Source: Pseudomonas knackmussii B13
Lineage (GTDB): Bacteria > Pseudomonadota > Gammaproteobacteria > Pseudomonadales > Pseudomonadaceae
NCBI RefSeq assembly: GCF_000689415.1
Contig: NZ_HG322950.1
Coordinates: forward strand, 1,240,001 to 1,304,000
Direction of reading: 5' to 3'
Length of the DNA stretch: 64,000 bases
Shown here: in pieces, positions 51,650-60,559 of the stretch
Layout: every line of letters starts with the position of its first letter
Position numbering within the stretch: position 1 is the first letter of the stretch
Notes under the pieces: generated by a model
The model's database searches: none
What the model was told of the DNA's origin: nothing
Seen by the model: only the letters and a program-made list of their open reading frames with translations
Made by a program: the position numbers and the translations under genes

Positions 51650-52710
51650 TGATGACTGCGCTGTCCTTCACCCTCGCCGAACTGGCCGTGCAGCTCCAGG
51701 CGGAGCTGCGCGGCGATCCGTCGCTGGTCATCACGGGCCTGGCTACCTTGCAGGATGCCGGCCCTGACCAGTTGACCTTCCTGGCCAACCCGCAGTACCG
51801 CAAGTTCCTGGGCGAAACTGCCGCGGGTGCCGTACTACTGACAGCTGCCGATGCCGACGGCTTCGCCGGCAATGCGCTGGTGGTGGCCGATCCCTACCTG
51901 GCCTACGCCGGTCTCTCGCACCTGTTCGATCCCAAGCCGAAGGCCCCGGTCGGTATCCACCCGACGGCGGTGGTCGATCCTTCTGCCAGCGTCGACCCCA
52001 GCGCTTGCGTCGGTCCCTACGTGGTGATCGAGGCCGGTGCGCAGATCGGTGCGGATGTCACCCTCGGCGCCCATAGCGTCGTAGGCGCGCGCAGCGTGAT
52101 CGGCGAAGGCGGCTGGCTGGCCCCGCGCGTCACGCTGTACCACGACGTACGCATTGGCAAGCGCGTAGTCATCCAGTCCGGCGCCGTCATCGGCGGCGAG
52201 GGCTTCGGCTTCGCCAAGCAGAAGGGCGTCTGGCAGAAAATCGCCCAGATCGGCGGCGTGACCATCGGTGACGACGTCGAGATCGGCGCCAACACCACCA
52301 TAGATCGCGGTGCACTCTCGGATACCCTGGTTGGCGACGGCGTGAAGCTGGACAACCAGATCATGATTGCGCACAACGTGCAGATCGGCGATCACACCGC
52401 CATGGCCGGCTGCTGCGGGATTTCCGGCAGCGCCAAGATCGGCAAGCACTGCATGCTCGCCGGTGGCGTCGGCCTCGTCGGGCACATCGAGATCTGCGAC
52501 AACGTCTTCGTCACCGGCATGACCATGGTCACCCGCTCGATCACCGAGCCGGGCGCCTACTCATCCGGAACGGCCATGCAACCGGCGGCAGAGTGGAAGA
52601 AAAGCGCTGCCCGCATTCGCCAGTTGGACGACATGGCCCGTCGTCTGCAACAGCTGGAAAAACGCCTGGCTGCCGTGACCTCGAGCGGAGACACTCCATC
52701 TGATGCGTGA
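51649..52710 (+). CDS. lpxD: UDP-3-O-acylglucosamine N-acyltransferase LpxD
   Basis: A 353-residue lipid A enzyme that adds the second (N-linked) 3-hydroxy-acyl chain. The first ATG overlaps the skp stop (TGATG); the next ATG is three bases on, so the exact start is uncertain by one codon. Left-handed beta-helix hexapeptide repeats occupy most of the protein, with catalytic His in the IAHNVQIGDHTAM segment. Length is normal. Confidence 0.96.
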   Translation: MMTALSFTLAELAVQLQAELRGDPSLVITGLATLQDAGPDQLTFLANPQYRKFLGETAAGAVLLTAADADGFAGNALVVADPYLAYAGLSHLFDPKPKAPVGIHPTAVVDPSASVDPSACVGPYVVIEAGAQIGADVTLGAHSVVGARSVIGEGGWLAPRVTLYHDVRIGKRVVIQSGAVIGGEGFGFAKQKGVWQKIAQIGGVTIGDDVEIGANTTIDRGALSDTLVGDGVKLDNQIMIAHNVQIGDHTAMAGCCGISGSAKIGKHCMLAGGVGLVGHIEICDNVFVTGMTMVTRSITEPGAYSSGTAMQPAAEWKKSAARIRQLDDMARRLQQLEKRLAAVTSSGDTPSDA

Positions 52711-52758
52711 GTCACGCATTTTTTGGCGTTTCCCTTTTCTGAACAGGCTCCCCTGAAC

Positions 52759-53199
52759 ATGATGGACATCAACGAGATTCGCGAATACCTGCCTCATCGC
52801 TACCCTTTCCTGCTGGTGGATCGGGTAGTGGAGCTGGACATCGAGGCCAAGCGCATTCGCGCCTACAAGAATGTCAGCATCAACGAGCCGTTCTTCAATG
52901 GCCACTTCCCGCAGCACCCGATCATGCCGGGCGTGTTGATCATCGAGGCCATGGCCCAGGCGGCCGGCATCCTCGGTTTCAAGATGCTCGACGTGAAGCC
53001 GGCCGATGGCACCCTCTACTACTTCGTCGGCTCGGACAAGCTGCGCTTCCGCCAGCCGGTGCTGCCGGGCGACCAGCTGCAACTGCACGCGCAGTTCATC
53101 AGCGTCAAACGCGGCATCTGGAAGTTCGACTGCCACGCCACTGTCGATGACAAACCGGTCTGCTCGGCCGAAATCATCTGCGCGGAACGCAAACTATGA
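52759..53199 (+). CDS. fabZ: 3-hydroxyacyl-ACP dehydratase FabZ
   Basis: A 146-residue hot-dog-fold dehydratase of fatty-acid synthesis. The ATG at 52759 gives MMDINEIREYLPHRYPFLLVDRVVELD, with the catalytic His in GHFPQHPIMPGV and Glu in IIEAMAQAAG. It lies between lpxD and lpxA, where it competes with LpxA for 3-hydroxyacyl-ACP; the lpxA start overlaps its stop. Confidence 0.97.
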   Translation: MMDINEIREYLPHRYPFLLVDRVVELDIEAKRIRAYKNVSINEPFFNGHFPQHPIMPGVLIIEAMAQAAGILGFKMLDVKPADGTLYYFVGSDKLRFRQPVLPGDQLQLHAQFISVKRGIWKFDCHATVDDKPVCSAEIICAERKL

Positions 53200-53972
53200 G
53201 TTTGATCGATCCTCGCGCCATCATCGATCCACGGGCAAAGCTGGCCGACAATGTTGAGGTGGGCCCCTGGTCCATCGTCGGGCCGGATGTGGAGATCGGC
53301 GAAGGTACGGTGATCGGTCCGCACGTAGTGCTCAAGGGCCCCACCCAGATCGGCAAGCACAACCGGATTTTCCAGTTCTCCAGCGTCGGTGAAGACACCC
53401 CCGACCTGAAGTACAAGGGCGAGCCGACCCGCCTGGTGATTGGCGATCACAACGTGATCCGTGAAGGTGTGACCATTCACCGCGGGACCATTCAGGACCG
53501 TTCCGAAACCACCATCGGCGACCACAACCTGATCATGGCCTATGTCCACATCGGCCACGACAGCGTGATCGGCAACCACTGCATCCTGGTCAACAACACT
53601 GCGTTGGCAGGTCATGTACACGTGGACGATTGGGCGATCCTTTCCGGCTATACGCTGGTGCACCAGTTCTGCCGCATTGGCGCCCACGCCTTCTCCGGCA
53701 TGGGTACCGCGATTGGCAAGGACGTCCCGGCCTACGTGACCGTCTTCGGCAACCCGGCCGAGGCGCGCAGCATGAACTTCGAGGGCCTGCGCCGTCGCGG
53801 TTTCAGCGCGGAGGCCATCCATGCCCTGCGTCGCGCCTACAAGGTGGTCTACCGCCAGGGCCTGACCGTGGAGGAGGCGCTCGCCGAGCTGGCCGAATCT
53901 GCCGCGCAGTTCCCGGAAGTGGCGGTGTTCTGCGCCTCCATCCAGAGCTCCACACGCGGCATCACCCGCTGA
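53196..53972 (+). CDS. lpxA: UDP-GlcNAc O-acyltransferase LpxA
   Basis: A 258-residue enzyme that performs the first lipid A acylation. The beta-helix repeats are obvious. The catalytic His is H121 (HIGHDSVIG). Residue M169 (context FSGMGTAIG) matches the hydrocarbon-ruler residue of P. aeruginosa LpxA, which selects a C10 3-hydroxyacyl chain; E. coli has G173 and uses C14. ATGA overlap with fabZ; two bases before lpxB. Confidence 0.97.
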   Translation: MSLIDPRAIIDPRAKLADNVEVGPWSIVGPDVEIGEGTVIGPHVVLKGPTQIGKHNRIFQFSSVGEDTPDLKYKGEPTRLVIGDHNVIREGVTIHRGTIQDRSETTIGDHNLIMAYVHIGHDSVIGNHCILVNNTALAGHVHVDDWAILSGYTLVHQFCRIGAHAFSGMGTAIGKDVPAYVTVFGNPAEARSMNFEGLRRRGFSAEAIHALRRAYKVVYRQGLTVEEALAELAESAAQFPEVAVFCASIQSSTRGITR

Positions 53973-53974
53973 CC

Positions 53975-55117
53975 ATGAGTGCGAGCGCCGGCAAGCTGCG
54001 CGTCGCCCTGGTCGCCGGCGAGGCGTCGGGGGATATCCTCGGCGCCGGCCTGATGCAAGCCTTGCGCGAGCGCCATCCGAATGTCGAATTCATCGGTGTG
54101 GGTGGCCCGCGCATGCAGGCCCAGGGCCTGGTTTCCGAATTCCCCATGGAACGCCTGGCGGTCATGGGGCTGGTCGAAGTCCTGGGGCGCCTGCGTGAGC
54201 TGTTGAAGCGGCGCAAGGATCTGATCCGAACGCTGATCGCTGCCCGTCCCGATGTCTTCATCGGGATAGACGCTCCGGACTTCACCCTCGGCGTCGAGCT
54301 GAAGCTGCGCCAGGCGGGCATCCGCACCGTGCATTACGTCAGCCCCTCGGTCTGGGCCTGGCGGCAGAAGCGCGTGTTGAAGATCAAGCAGGCCTGCGAC
54401 CTGATGCTCGCCCTGTTCCCCTTCGAAGCGAAGTTCTACGAAGAACATGCCGTCCCGGTGCGCTTCGTCGGGCATCCGCTGGCCAATACCATCCCGCTCG
54501 ATGCTGATCGCGCGGCGGCGCGCGATCAGCTTGGGCTACCGCAGCACGCCCAGGTCGTAGCCCTGCTGCCCGGTAGCCGTGGCGGTGAGGTCGGCCGCCT
54601 GGGCGCACTCTTCCTCGATACCGCTCAGCGCCTGCTGCAACAGCGCCCCGGTATTCGCTTCGTGCTGCCTTGCGCCAGCCCGGAGCGCCGTGAGCAATTG
54701 GAGCAGATGCTGCAAGGGCGCGAATTGCCGCTGCAATTGCTCGACGGCCAGTCCCACGAGGCTTTAGCTGCGTGTGATGCGGTGCTTATCGCTTCCGGCA
54801 CCGCGACCCTCGAAGCGCTGCTGTACAAGCGCCCGATGGTGGTGGCGTACAAGGTCGCCCCGCTGACTTATCGCATCCTCAAGCGTCTGGTGAAGAGCCC
54901 CTACGTCTCGCTGCCCAACCTGCTCGCCGGTCGCCTGCTGGCACCTGAGTTGATCCAGGACGCAGCGACCCCCGAGGCGCTGGTGCAGCACCTGCTGCCT
55001 TTGCTGGATGACGGCAGCGCACAAACCGAATCCTTCGACGCCATCCATCGCGCCCTGCGCCAGGATGCGTCCGCACAGGCCGCCGAGGCCGTGCTCGAGC
55101 TCGTGGAGAAACACTGA
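53975..55117 (+). CDS. lpxB: Lipid-A-disaccharide synthase LpxB
   Basis: A 380-residue glycosyltransferase (GT19) that joins lipid X and UDP-diacylglucosamine. The ATG at 53975 gives MSASAGKLRVALVAGEASGDILGAGLM, a diagnostic N-terminus. PSVWAWRQKR and the GSRGGEVG nucleotide loop are also present. Its stop overlaps the rnhB start (TGATG). Confidence 0.97.
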   Translation: MSASAGKLRVALVAGEASGDILGAGLMQALRERHPNVEFIGVGGPRMQAQGLVSEFPMERLAVMGLVEVLGRLRELLKRRKDLIRTLIAARPDVFIGIDAPDFTLGVELKLRQAGIRTVHYVSPSVWAWRQKRVLKIKQACDLMLALFPFEAKFYEEHAVPVRFVGHPLANTIPLDADRAAARDQLGLPQHAQVVALLPGSRGGEVGRLGALFLDTAQRLLQQRPGIRFVLPCASPERREQLEQMLQGRELPLQLLDGQSHEALAACDAVLIASGTATLEALLYKRPMVVAYKVAPLTYRILKRLVKSPYVSLPNLLAGRLLAPELIQDAATPEALVQHLLPLLDDGSAQTESFDAIHRALRQDASAQAAEAVLELVEKH

Positions 55118-55728
55118 TGCAGATGGGCCTGGACTTCACCCTGGTCGAGGACCTGGTTGCCGGCGTCGACGAGGTGGGCCGCGGCCCGCTTTGCGGGCCG
55201 GTGGTGACTGCTGCGGTGATTCTCGATCCCGCGCGTCCGATCCAGGGGCTGAACGATTCCAAGAAGCTCAGCGAGGCCAAGCGCGAGGCGCTGTTCGACG
55301 AGATTCGCGAGAAGGCCCTGGCCTGGTGCATCGCCCGTGCCGAAGTCGAGGAGATCGACCAGCTGAACATCCTGCACGCCACCATGCTGGCCATGCAGCG
55401 TGCGGTTGAAGGCCTGTCCGTCACGCCCAAGTTGGCGTTGATCGACGGCAACCGCTGCCCGAAGCTCAAGGTGCCGGCGGCACCTGTGGTCAAGGGCGAC
55501 GCTAGCGTTCCGGCGATTGCCGCCGCCTCGATCCTGGCCAAGGTCGCGCGCGATCGTGAAATGGCCGAGATGGAAGTGCTTTATCCCGGCTACGGCATCG
55601 GTGGGCACAAGGGCTACCCGACCCCGGTACACCTGGAAGCGCTCAGGCGCCTGGGCCCGACGCCGATCCATCGGCGCTCCTTCGGTCCCGTGCGCGAGTT
55701 GCTCGAGACCCCGAACGGACTGATCTGA
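55117..55728 (+). CDS. rnhB: Ribonuclease HII
   Basis: A 203-residue endonuclease that removes ribonucleotides from DNA. The metal-binding motif appears as GVDEVGRGPLCGPV near the N terminus, and the conserved DASVPAIAAASILAKVARD and YPGYGIGGHKGYPT blocks follow. Overlaps lpxB. Confidence 0.97.
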   Translation: MQMGLDFTLVEDLVAGVDEVGRGPLCGPVVTAAVILDPARPIQGLNDSKKLSEAKREALFDEIREKALAWCIARAEVEEIDQLNILHATMLAMQRAVEGLSVTPKLALIDGNRCPKLKVPAAPVVKGDASVPAIAAASILAKVARDREMAEMEVLYPGYGIGGHKGYPTPVHLEALRRLGPTPIHRRSFGPVRELLETPNGLI

Positions 55729-55824
55729 GGCCGCACGGCGGCATTGGCGATCTGAAGCCTGTAGCTTTGCGGAAGGGGCCGGTACAATCGGCCGCTTATC
55801 GTTTCCGCGTTGCATAGGACCGTC

Positions 55825-58800
55825 ATGACCGCCTCCTTCGTCCACCTGCGTCTGCATACCGAGTACTCCCTGGTCGACGGCCTGGTCCGGGTCAAGCCCC
55901 TGTGCAAGGCGGTGGCCGGTGCGGGCATGCCGGCGGTGGCGGTCACCGACCAGAGCAACATGTGCTCGCTGGTGAAGTTCTACAAGACGGCAATGGGCGC
56001 CGGGATCAAGCCGATCTGCGGCGCCGACATCTGGCTGGCCAACCGCGACGACGAAGGCCCGCTGAGCCGCCTGAGCCTGCTGGCGATGAACGCCAAGGGC
56101 TACCGCAATCTCACCGAGCTCATCTCCCGCGGCTGGCAGCACGGCCAGCGCAACGGTGAGATCATCATCGAACGCGAATGGGTCCGCGAGGCTGCCGAAG
56201 GCCTGATCGCCCTGTCCGCAGCGAAAGAGGGCGAGATCGGTCATGCCCTGCTGAACGGCGAGAACGACCTGGCCGACTCGCTGCTCGCCGAGTGGATGGA
56301 AGTCTTCCCCGATCGCTTCTACCTGGAAGTGCAGCGCACCAGCCGGGCATACGACGAAGAACACCTGCATGCCGCCGTGGCCCTGGCCGAACGCAGCGGC
56401 GCGCCGCTGGTCGCCACCAACGACGTGCGTTTCATCAAGCCCGAGGACTTCGAGGCCCACGAGACCCGCGTATGCATCGGTGAAGGCCGCGCACTGGACG
56501 ATCCGCGCCGCTCGCGCAACTTCTCCGACCAGCAGTACCTGAAGACCCCGGCGGAAATGGCCGAGCTGTTCAGCGACCTGCCCGAGGCGCTGGAAAACAC
56601 CGTCGAGATCGCCAAGCGCTGCAACATCGAAGTGCAGCTGGGCAAATACTTCCTGCCCAACTTCCCGATCCCCTTCGAAGGGATGGACATCAACGAATAC
56701 CTTCGCCATGTCTCCTACGAGGGCCTGGAGGAGCGCCTGGCGGTGCTCTGGCCGAAGGAGACCACGCCGGACTACGAAGCCAAGCGGCAGATCTACATCG
56801 ACCGCCTGGAGTTCGAGCTGGGCACCATCATCCAGATGGGCTTCCCCGGCTACTTCCTGATCGTGATGGACTTCATCAAGTGGGCCAAGAACAACGGCGT
56901 GCCCGTGGGCCCCGGCCGGGGCTCGGGTGCCGGCTCGCTGGTAGCCTACGTGCTGAAGATCACCGATCTCGATCCGCTGGCCTATGACCTGCTGTTCGAG
57001 CGCTTCCTCAACCCCGAACGTATCTCCATGCCCGACTTCGACGTGGACTTCTGCATGGAGGGCCGCGACCGGGTAATCGACTACGTGGCCGGTGCCTACG
57101 GGCGCAACGCGGTGAGCCAGATCATCACCTTCGGCTCCATGGCTGCCAAGGCGGTGGTGCGCGACGTGGCGCGGGTGCAGGGCAAGTCCTACGGGCTGGC
57201 CGACAAACTGTCGAAAATGATTCCTTTCGAAGTCGGCATGACCCTGGAAAAGGCCTACGAGCAGGAAGAGATGCTCCGCGACTTCCTCAAGTCCGACGAG
57301 GAAGCCCAGGAAATCTGGGACATGGCCCTGAAGCTCGAAGGCATCACCCGCGGTACCGGCAAGCACGCCGGCGGCGTGGTGATCGCGCCGACCAAACTCA
57401 CCGACTTCGCGCCCATCGCTTGCGATGAAGAGGGTGCCGGCCTGGTGACCCAGTACGACAAGGACGACGTGGAGGCCGCCGGCCTGGTGAAGTTCGACTT
57501 CCTCGGCCTGCGTACGCTGACCATCATCAAGTGGGCGATGGAGATCATCCACCGCATCCAGCGCAAGAACGGCGACGACAACCTGGTCGACATCGACCGT
57601 ATCCCGCTGGACGACAAGAAGACCTACGACCTGTTGCAGAAGGCGGAAACCACCGCGGTCTTCCAGCTTGAATCGCGCGGCATGAAGGAGCTGATCAAGA
57701 AGCTCAAGCCGGACTGCCTGGAAGACCTGATCGCACTGGTGGCGCTGTTCCGTCCCGGTCCGCTGCAGTCGGGCATGGTGGACGACTTCATCAACCGTAA
57801 GCACGGTCGCGAGGAAATCTCCTATCCGCACCCGGACTACCAGTACGCGGGCCTCGAGCCGGTCCTGAAGCCGACCTACGGCATCATCCTGTACCAGGAA
57901 CAGGTGATGCAGATCGCCCAGGTCATGGCCGGCTACACCCTCGGCGGCGCGGACATGCTGCGTCGAGCCATGGGCAAGAAGAAGCCCGAGGAGATGGCCA
58001 AGCAGCGCGGCGGCTTCATCGAAGGCTGCGCCAACAACGGCATCGATGCGAACCTCGCGGGCAACATCTTCGACCTGGTGGAAAAGTTCGCCGGCTATGG
58101 CTTCAACAAGTCGCACTCGGCCGCCTATGGCCTGGTCTCCTACCAGACCGCCTGGCTGAAGACCCACTGGGCAGCCCCCTTCATGGCTGCGGTACTCACC
58201 GCGGATATGCAGAACACCGACAAGGTGGTGACGCTGATCGAAGAATGCCGGCACATGAAGCTGCGCATCGTGGCGCCGGATGTGAACAACTCCGAATTCC
58301 GCTTCACCGTCGACGACGACAACCAGATCGTCTACGGCCTCGGCGCGATCAAGGGCGTCGGTGAAGGTCCGGTGGAAGCCATCACCGAATGCCGCAATGA
58401 GGGTGGGCCGTTCAAGGACCTGTTCGACTTCTGCGACCGCGTCGACCTCAAGCGGATCAACAAACGAACTCTCGAGGCGCTGATCCGCGCCGGTGCGCTG
58501 GATCGCCTGGGCCCGTACTTCCATGACGAGGTCAAGGCCTACCAGGCCAACGTCGACCGCAACCGCGCGGTGTTGCTGGCGTCCATGGAGGAAGCCATCA
58601 AGGCCGCCGAGCAAACCTCGCGCAGCCATGACAGCGGCCACATGGACCTGTTCGGCGGACTCTTCGCCGAGCCGGAAGCGGACGTCTATGCCAACCATCG
58701 CAAGGCCAAGGAGCTGACCCTCAAGGAGCGGCTGAAGGGCGAGAAAGACACCCTCGGCCTCTACCTTACCGGTCACCCGATCGACGAGTACGAAGGTGAG

Positions 58801-59355
58801 GTCCGCCGCTTCGCCCGCCAGCGCATCGTCGAGCTCAAGCCCGCGCGCGACACCCAGACGGTGGCCGGCCTGATCGTCAACCTGCGAGTGATGAAGAACA
58901 AGCGCGGCGACAAGATGGGCTTCGTCACCCTCGACGACCGTTCCGGACGCATCGAAGCCTCGCTGTTCGCCGAGGCCTTCGCCGCCAACCAGGGCCTGCT
59001 GCAGACCGACGCCATGGTGGTGATCGAGGGCGAAGTAAGCCAGGACGACTTCTCCGGCGGCCTGCGCCTGCGCGCCAAGCGCGTCATGGGCCTCGAAGAG
59101 GCGCGCACTGCGCTGGCCGAAAGCCTGCGGGTGAAGGTCGCCGCCGATGCCCTCAAGGGCGACCGCCTGCGCTGGCTGGCCGAGCTTTGCGGGCGTCATC
59201 GCGGCAACTGCCCGGTGACCGTCGACTACAGTTCCAGCGACGCGCGCGCCCTGTTGCAGTTCGGCGAGGAATGGAAGATCGACCCGGCCGACAGTCTGAT
59301 TCAGGCATTGCGTGACCAGTTCGGACGAGACAACGTCTTCCTCAACTACCGCTAG
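55825..59355 (+). CDS. dnaE: DNA polymerase III alpha subunit DnaE
   Basis: The 1176-residue replicative polymerase. The ATG at 55825 has AGGA just upstream (the frame starts at an upstream TTG that is not used). The N-terminal PHP domain reads LHTEYSLVDG; the catalytic aspartates D404 and D406 lie in PDFDVDF. The middle contains the palm (GRGSGAGSLVAYVL), thumb and fingers, and the C-terminal OB fold begins near VAGLIVNLRVMKNKRGDKMGF. Length is the usual for this group. Confidence 0.98.
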   Translation: MTASFVHLRLHTEYSLVDGLVRVKPLCKAVAGAGMPAVAVTDQSNMCSLVKFYKTAMGAGIKPICGADIWLANRDDEGPLSRLSLLAMNAKGYRNLTELISRGWQHGQRNGEIIIEREWVREAAEGLIALSAAKEGEIGHALLNGENDLADSLLAEWMEVFPDRFYLEVQRTSRAYDEEHLHAAVALAERSGAPLVATNDVRFIKPEDFEAHETRVCIGEGRALDDPRRSRNFSDQQYLKTPAEMAELFSDLPEALENTVEIAKRCNIEVQLGKYFLPNFPIPFEGMDINEYLRHVSYEGLEERLAVLWPKETTPDYEAKRQIYIDRLEFELGTIIQMGFPGYFLIVMDFIKWAKNNGVPVGPGRGSGAGSLVAYVLKITDLDPLAYDLLFERFLNPERISMPDFDVDFCMEGRDRVIDYVAGAYGRNAVSQIITFGSMAAKAVVRDVARVQGKSYGLADKLSKMIPFEVGMTLEKAYEQEEMLRDFLKSDEEAQEIWDMALKLEGITRGTGKHAGGVVIAPTKLTDFAPIACDEEGAGLVTQYDKDDVEAAGLVKFDFLGLRTLTIIKWAMEIIHRIQRKNGDDNLVDIDRIPLDDKKTYDLLQKAETTAVFQLESRGMKELIKKLKPDCLEDLIALVALFRPGPLQSGMVDDFINRKHGREEISYPHPDYQYAGLEPVLKPTYGIILYQEQVMQIAQVMAGYTLGGADMLRRAMGKKKPEEMAKQRGGFIEGCANNGIDANLAGNIFDLVEKFAGYGFNKSHSAAYGLVSYQTAWLKTHWAAPFMAAVLTADMQNTDKVVTLIEECRHMKLRIVAPDVNNSEFRFTVDDDNQIVYGLGAIKGVGEGPVEAITECRNEGGPFKDLFDFCDRVDLKRINKRTLEALIRAGALDRLGPYFHDEVKAYQANVDRNRAVLLASMEEAIKAAEQTSRSHDSGHMDLFGGLFAEPEADVYANHRKAKELTLKERLKGEKDTLGLYLTGHPIDEYEGEVRRFARQRIVELKPARDTQTVAGLIVNLRVMKNKRGDKMGFVTLDDRSGRIEASLFAEAFAANQGLLQTDAMVVIEGEVSQDDFSGGLRLRAKRVMGLEEARTALAESLRVKVAADALKGDRLRWLAELCGRHRGNCPVTVDYSSSDARALLQFGEEWKIDPADSLIQALRDQFGRDNVFLNYR

Positions 59356-59470
59356 CGCGAGCGATGGCCAAGAGCCTCGTTCCCGCCAGCCTCGACCCTG
59401 GGCGCCCGATACCGTAAGGTAGGGCGCCAAACGGACCAGGCCCAGCCGCCATCAGCACGACGGATAGCCC

Positions 59471-60421
59471 ATGAACCCGAATTTCCTCGATTTCGAACAG
59501 CCGATCGCCGACATGCAAGCCAAGATCGAAGAGCTTCGGCTGGTCGGCAACGACAACTCGATCAACATCAGCGACGAGATCTCCCGCCTGGAAGACAAGA
59601 GCCGGGCGCTGACCGAGAACATCTTCGGCAACCTGAGCAGCTGGCAGATCGCCCAGCTCGCCCGCCATCCGCGCCGCCCCTACACCCTCGACTACATCGA
59701 GCACATCTTCACCGAGTTCGAAGAGCTGCACGGCGACCGTCACTTCGCCGATGATGCCGCGATCGTCGGCGGCGTGGCTCGCCTGGGCGAGCAGCCGGTG
59801 ATGGTCATCGGCCATCAGAAAGGCCGCGAAGTGCGCGAGAAAGTGCGCCGCAACTTCGGCATGCCGCGTCCGGAAGGCTACCGCAAGGCTTGCCGCCTGA
59901 TGGAAATGGCCGAACGCTTCAAGATGCCGATCCTGACCTTCATCGACACCCCCGGCGCCTACCCGGGTATCGACGCCGAAGAACGCGGCCAGAGCGAGGC
60001 CATCGCCTGGAACCTGCGCGTCATGGCGCGCCTGAAGACCCCGATCATCGCCACCGTCATCGGTGAGGGTGGTTCCGGCGGTGCGCTGGCCATCGGTGTC
60101 TGCGACAACCTGAACATGCTGCAGTACTCCACCTACGCGGTGATCTCGCCGGAAGGCTGTGCCTCGATCCTCTGGCGTACCGCAGAGAAGGCGCCTGAAG
60201 CCGCAGAGGCCATGGGCATCACCGCGGCGCGCCTGAAGGACCTGGGTATCGTCGACACCGTGATCCCGGAGCCACTGGGCAGCGCCCACCGCGATCCGGC
60301 TGCCGCCGCGCAGAACATCCGTACCGCCATCGAGTCGCAACTGGCCATGCTCAAGGGCCTGAGCATCGACAAGCTGCTGGAGCGCCGCTACGAGCGCCTG
60401 ATGAGCTACGGCATCGCCTGA
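59471..60421 (+). CDS. accA: Acetyl-CoA carboxylase carboxyltransferase alpha subunit
   Basis: A 316-residue subunit that, with AccD, transfers CO2 from biotin to acetyl-CoA. The N-terminus MNPNFLDFEQPIADMQAKIEELR and the oxyanion-hole segment GEGGSGGALAIGV are the family marks. It starts 115 bases after dnaE and ends with a strong hairpin. Confidence 0.98.
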   Translation: MNPNFLDFEQPIADMQAKIEELRLVGNDNSINISDEISRLEDKSRALTENIFGNLSSWQIAQLARHPRRPYTLDYIEHIFTEFEELHGDRHFADDAAIVGGVARLGEQPVMVIGHQKGREVREKVRRNFGMPRPEGYRKACRLMEMAERFKMPILTFIDTPGAYPGIDAEERGQSEAIAWNLRVMARLKTPIIATVIGEGGSGGALAIGVCDNLNMLQYSTYAVISPEGCASILWRTAEKAPEAAEAMGITAARLKDLGIVDTVIPEPLGSAHRDPAAAAQNIRTAIESQLAMLKGLSIDKLLERRYERLMSYGIA

Positions 60422-60454
60422 TTGCTCGCCGCGCCTTCGGGCGCGGGCCGGTCA

Positions 60455-60496
60455 GCGAAGAGGGCGGAACCTGCGAGGGTTCCGCCCTTCGCATTT
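60455..60496 (+). terminator. Terminator after accA
   Basis: GGGCGGAACC pairs with GGTTCCGCCC, extended by GCGAA/TTCGC with a two-base bulge, and followed by ATTTCT. It separates accA from tilS. Confidence 0.7.
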
Positions 60497-60559
60497 CTGG
60501 CGACCGGCCGCCTCGTTTATGCTTGCCGGCATTGCTTATCCACAGCCCGATTTCCTGCC

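Noticed and set aside
54901..59430. A 1509-codon open frame on the minus strand across dnaE, with similar long antisense frames over pyrG, glnD, plsB and the wzc region
   Set aside because: They mirror real genes on the other strand, which is expected at high G+C where third codon positions are mostly G/C. They have no ribosome site or recognisable domain.
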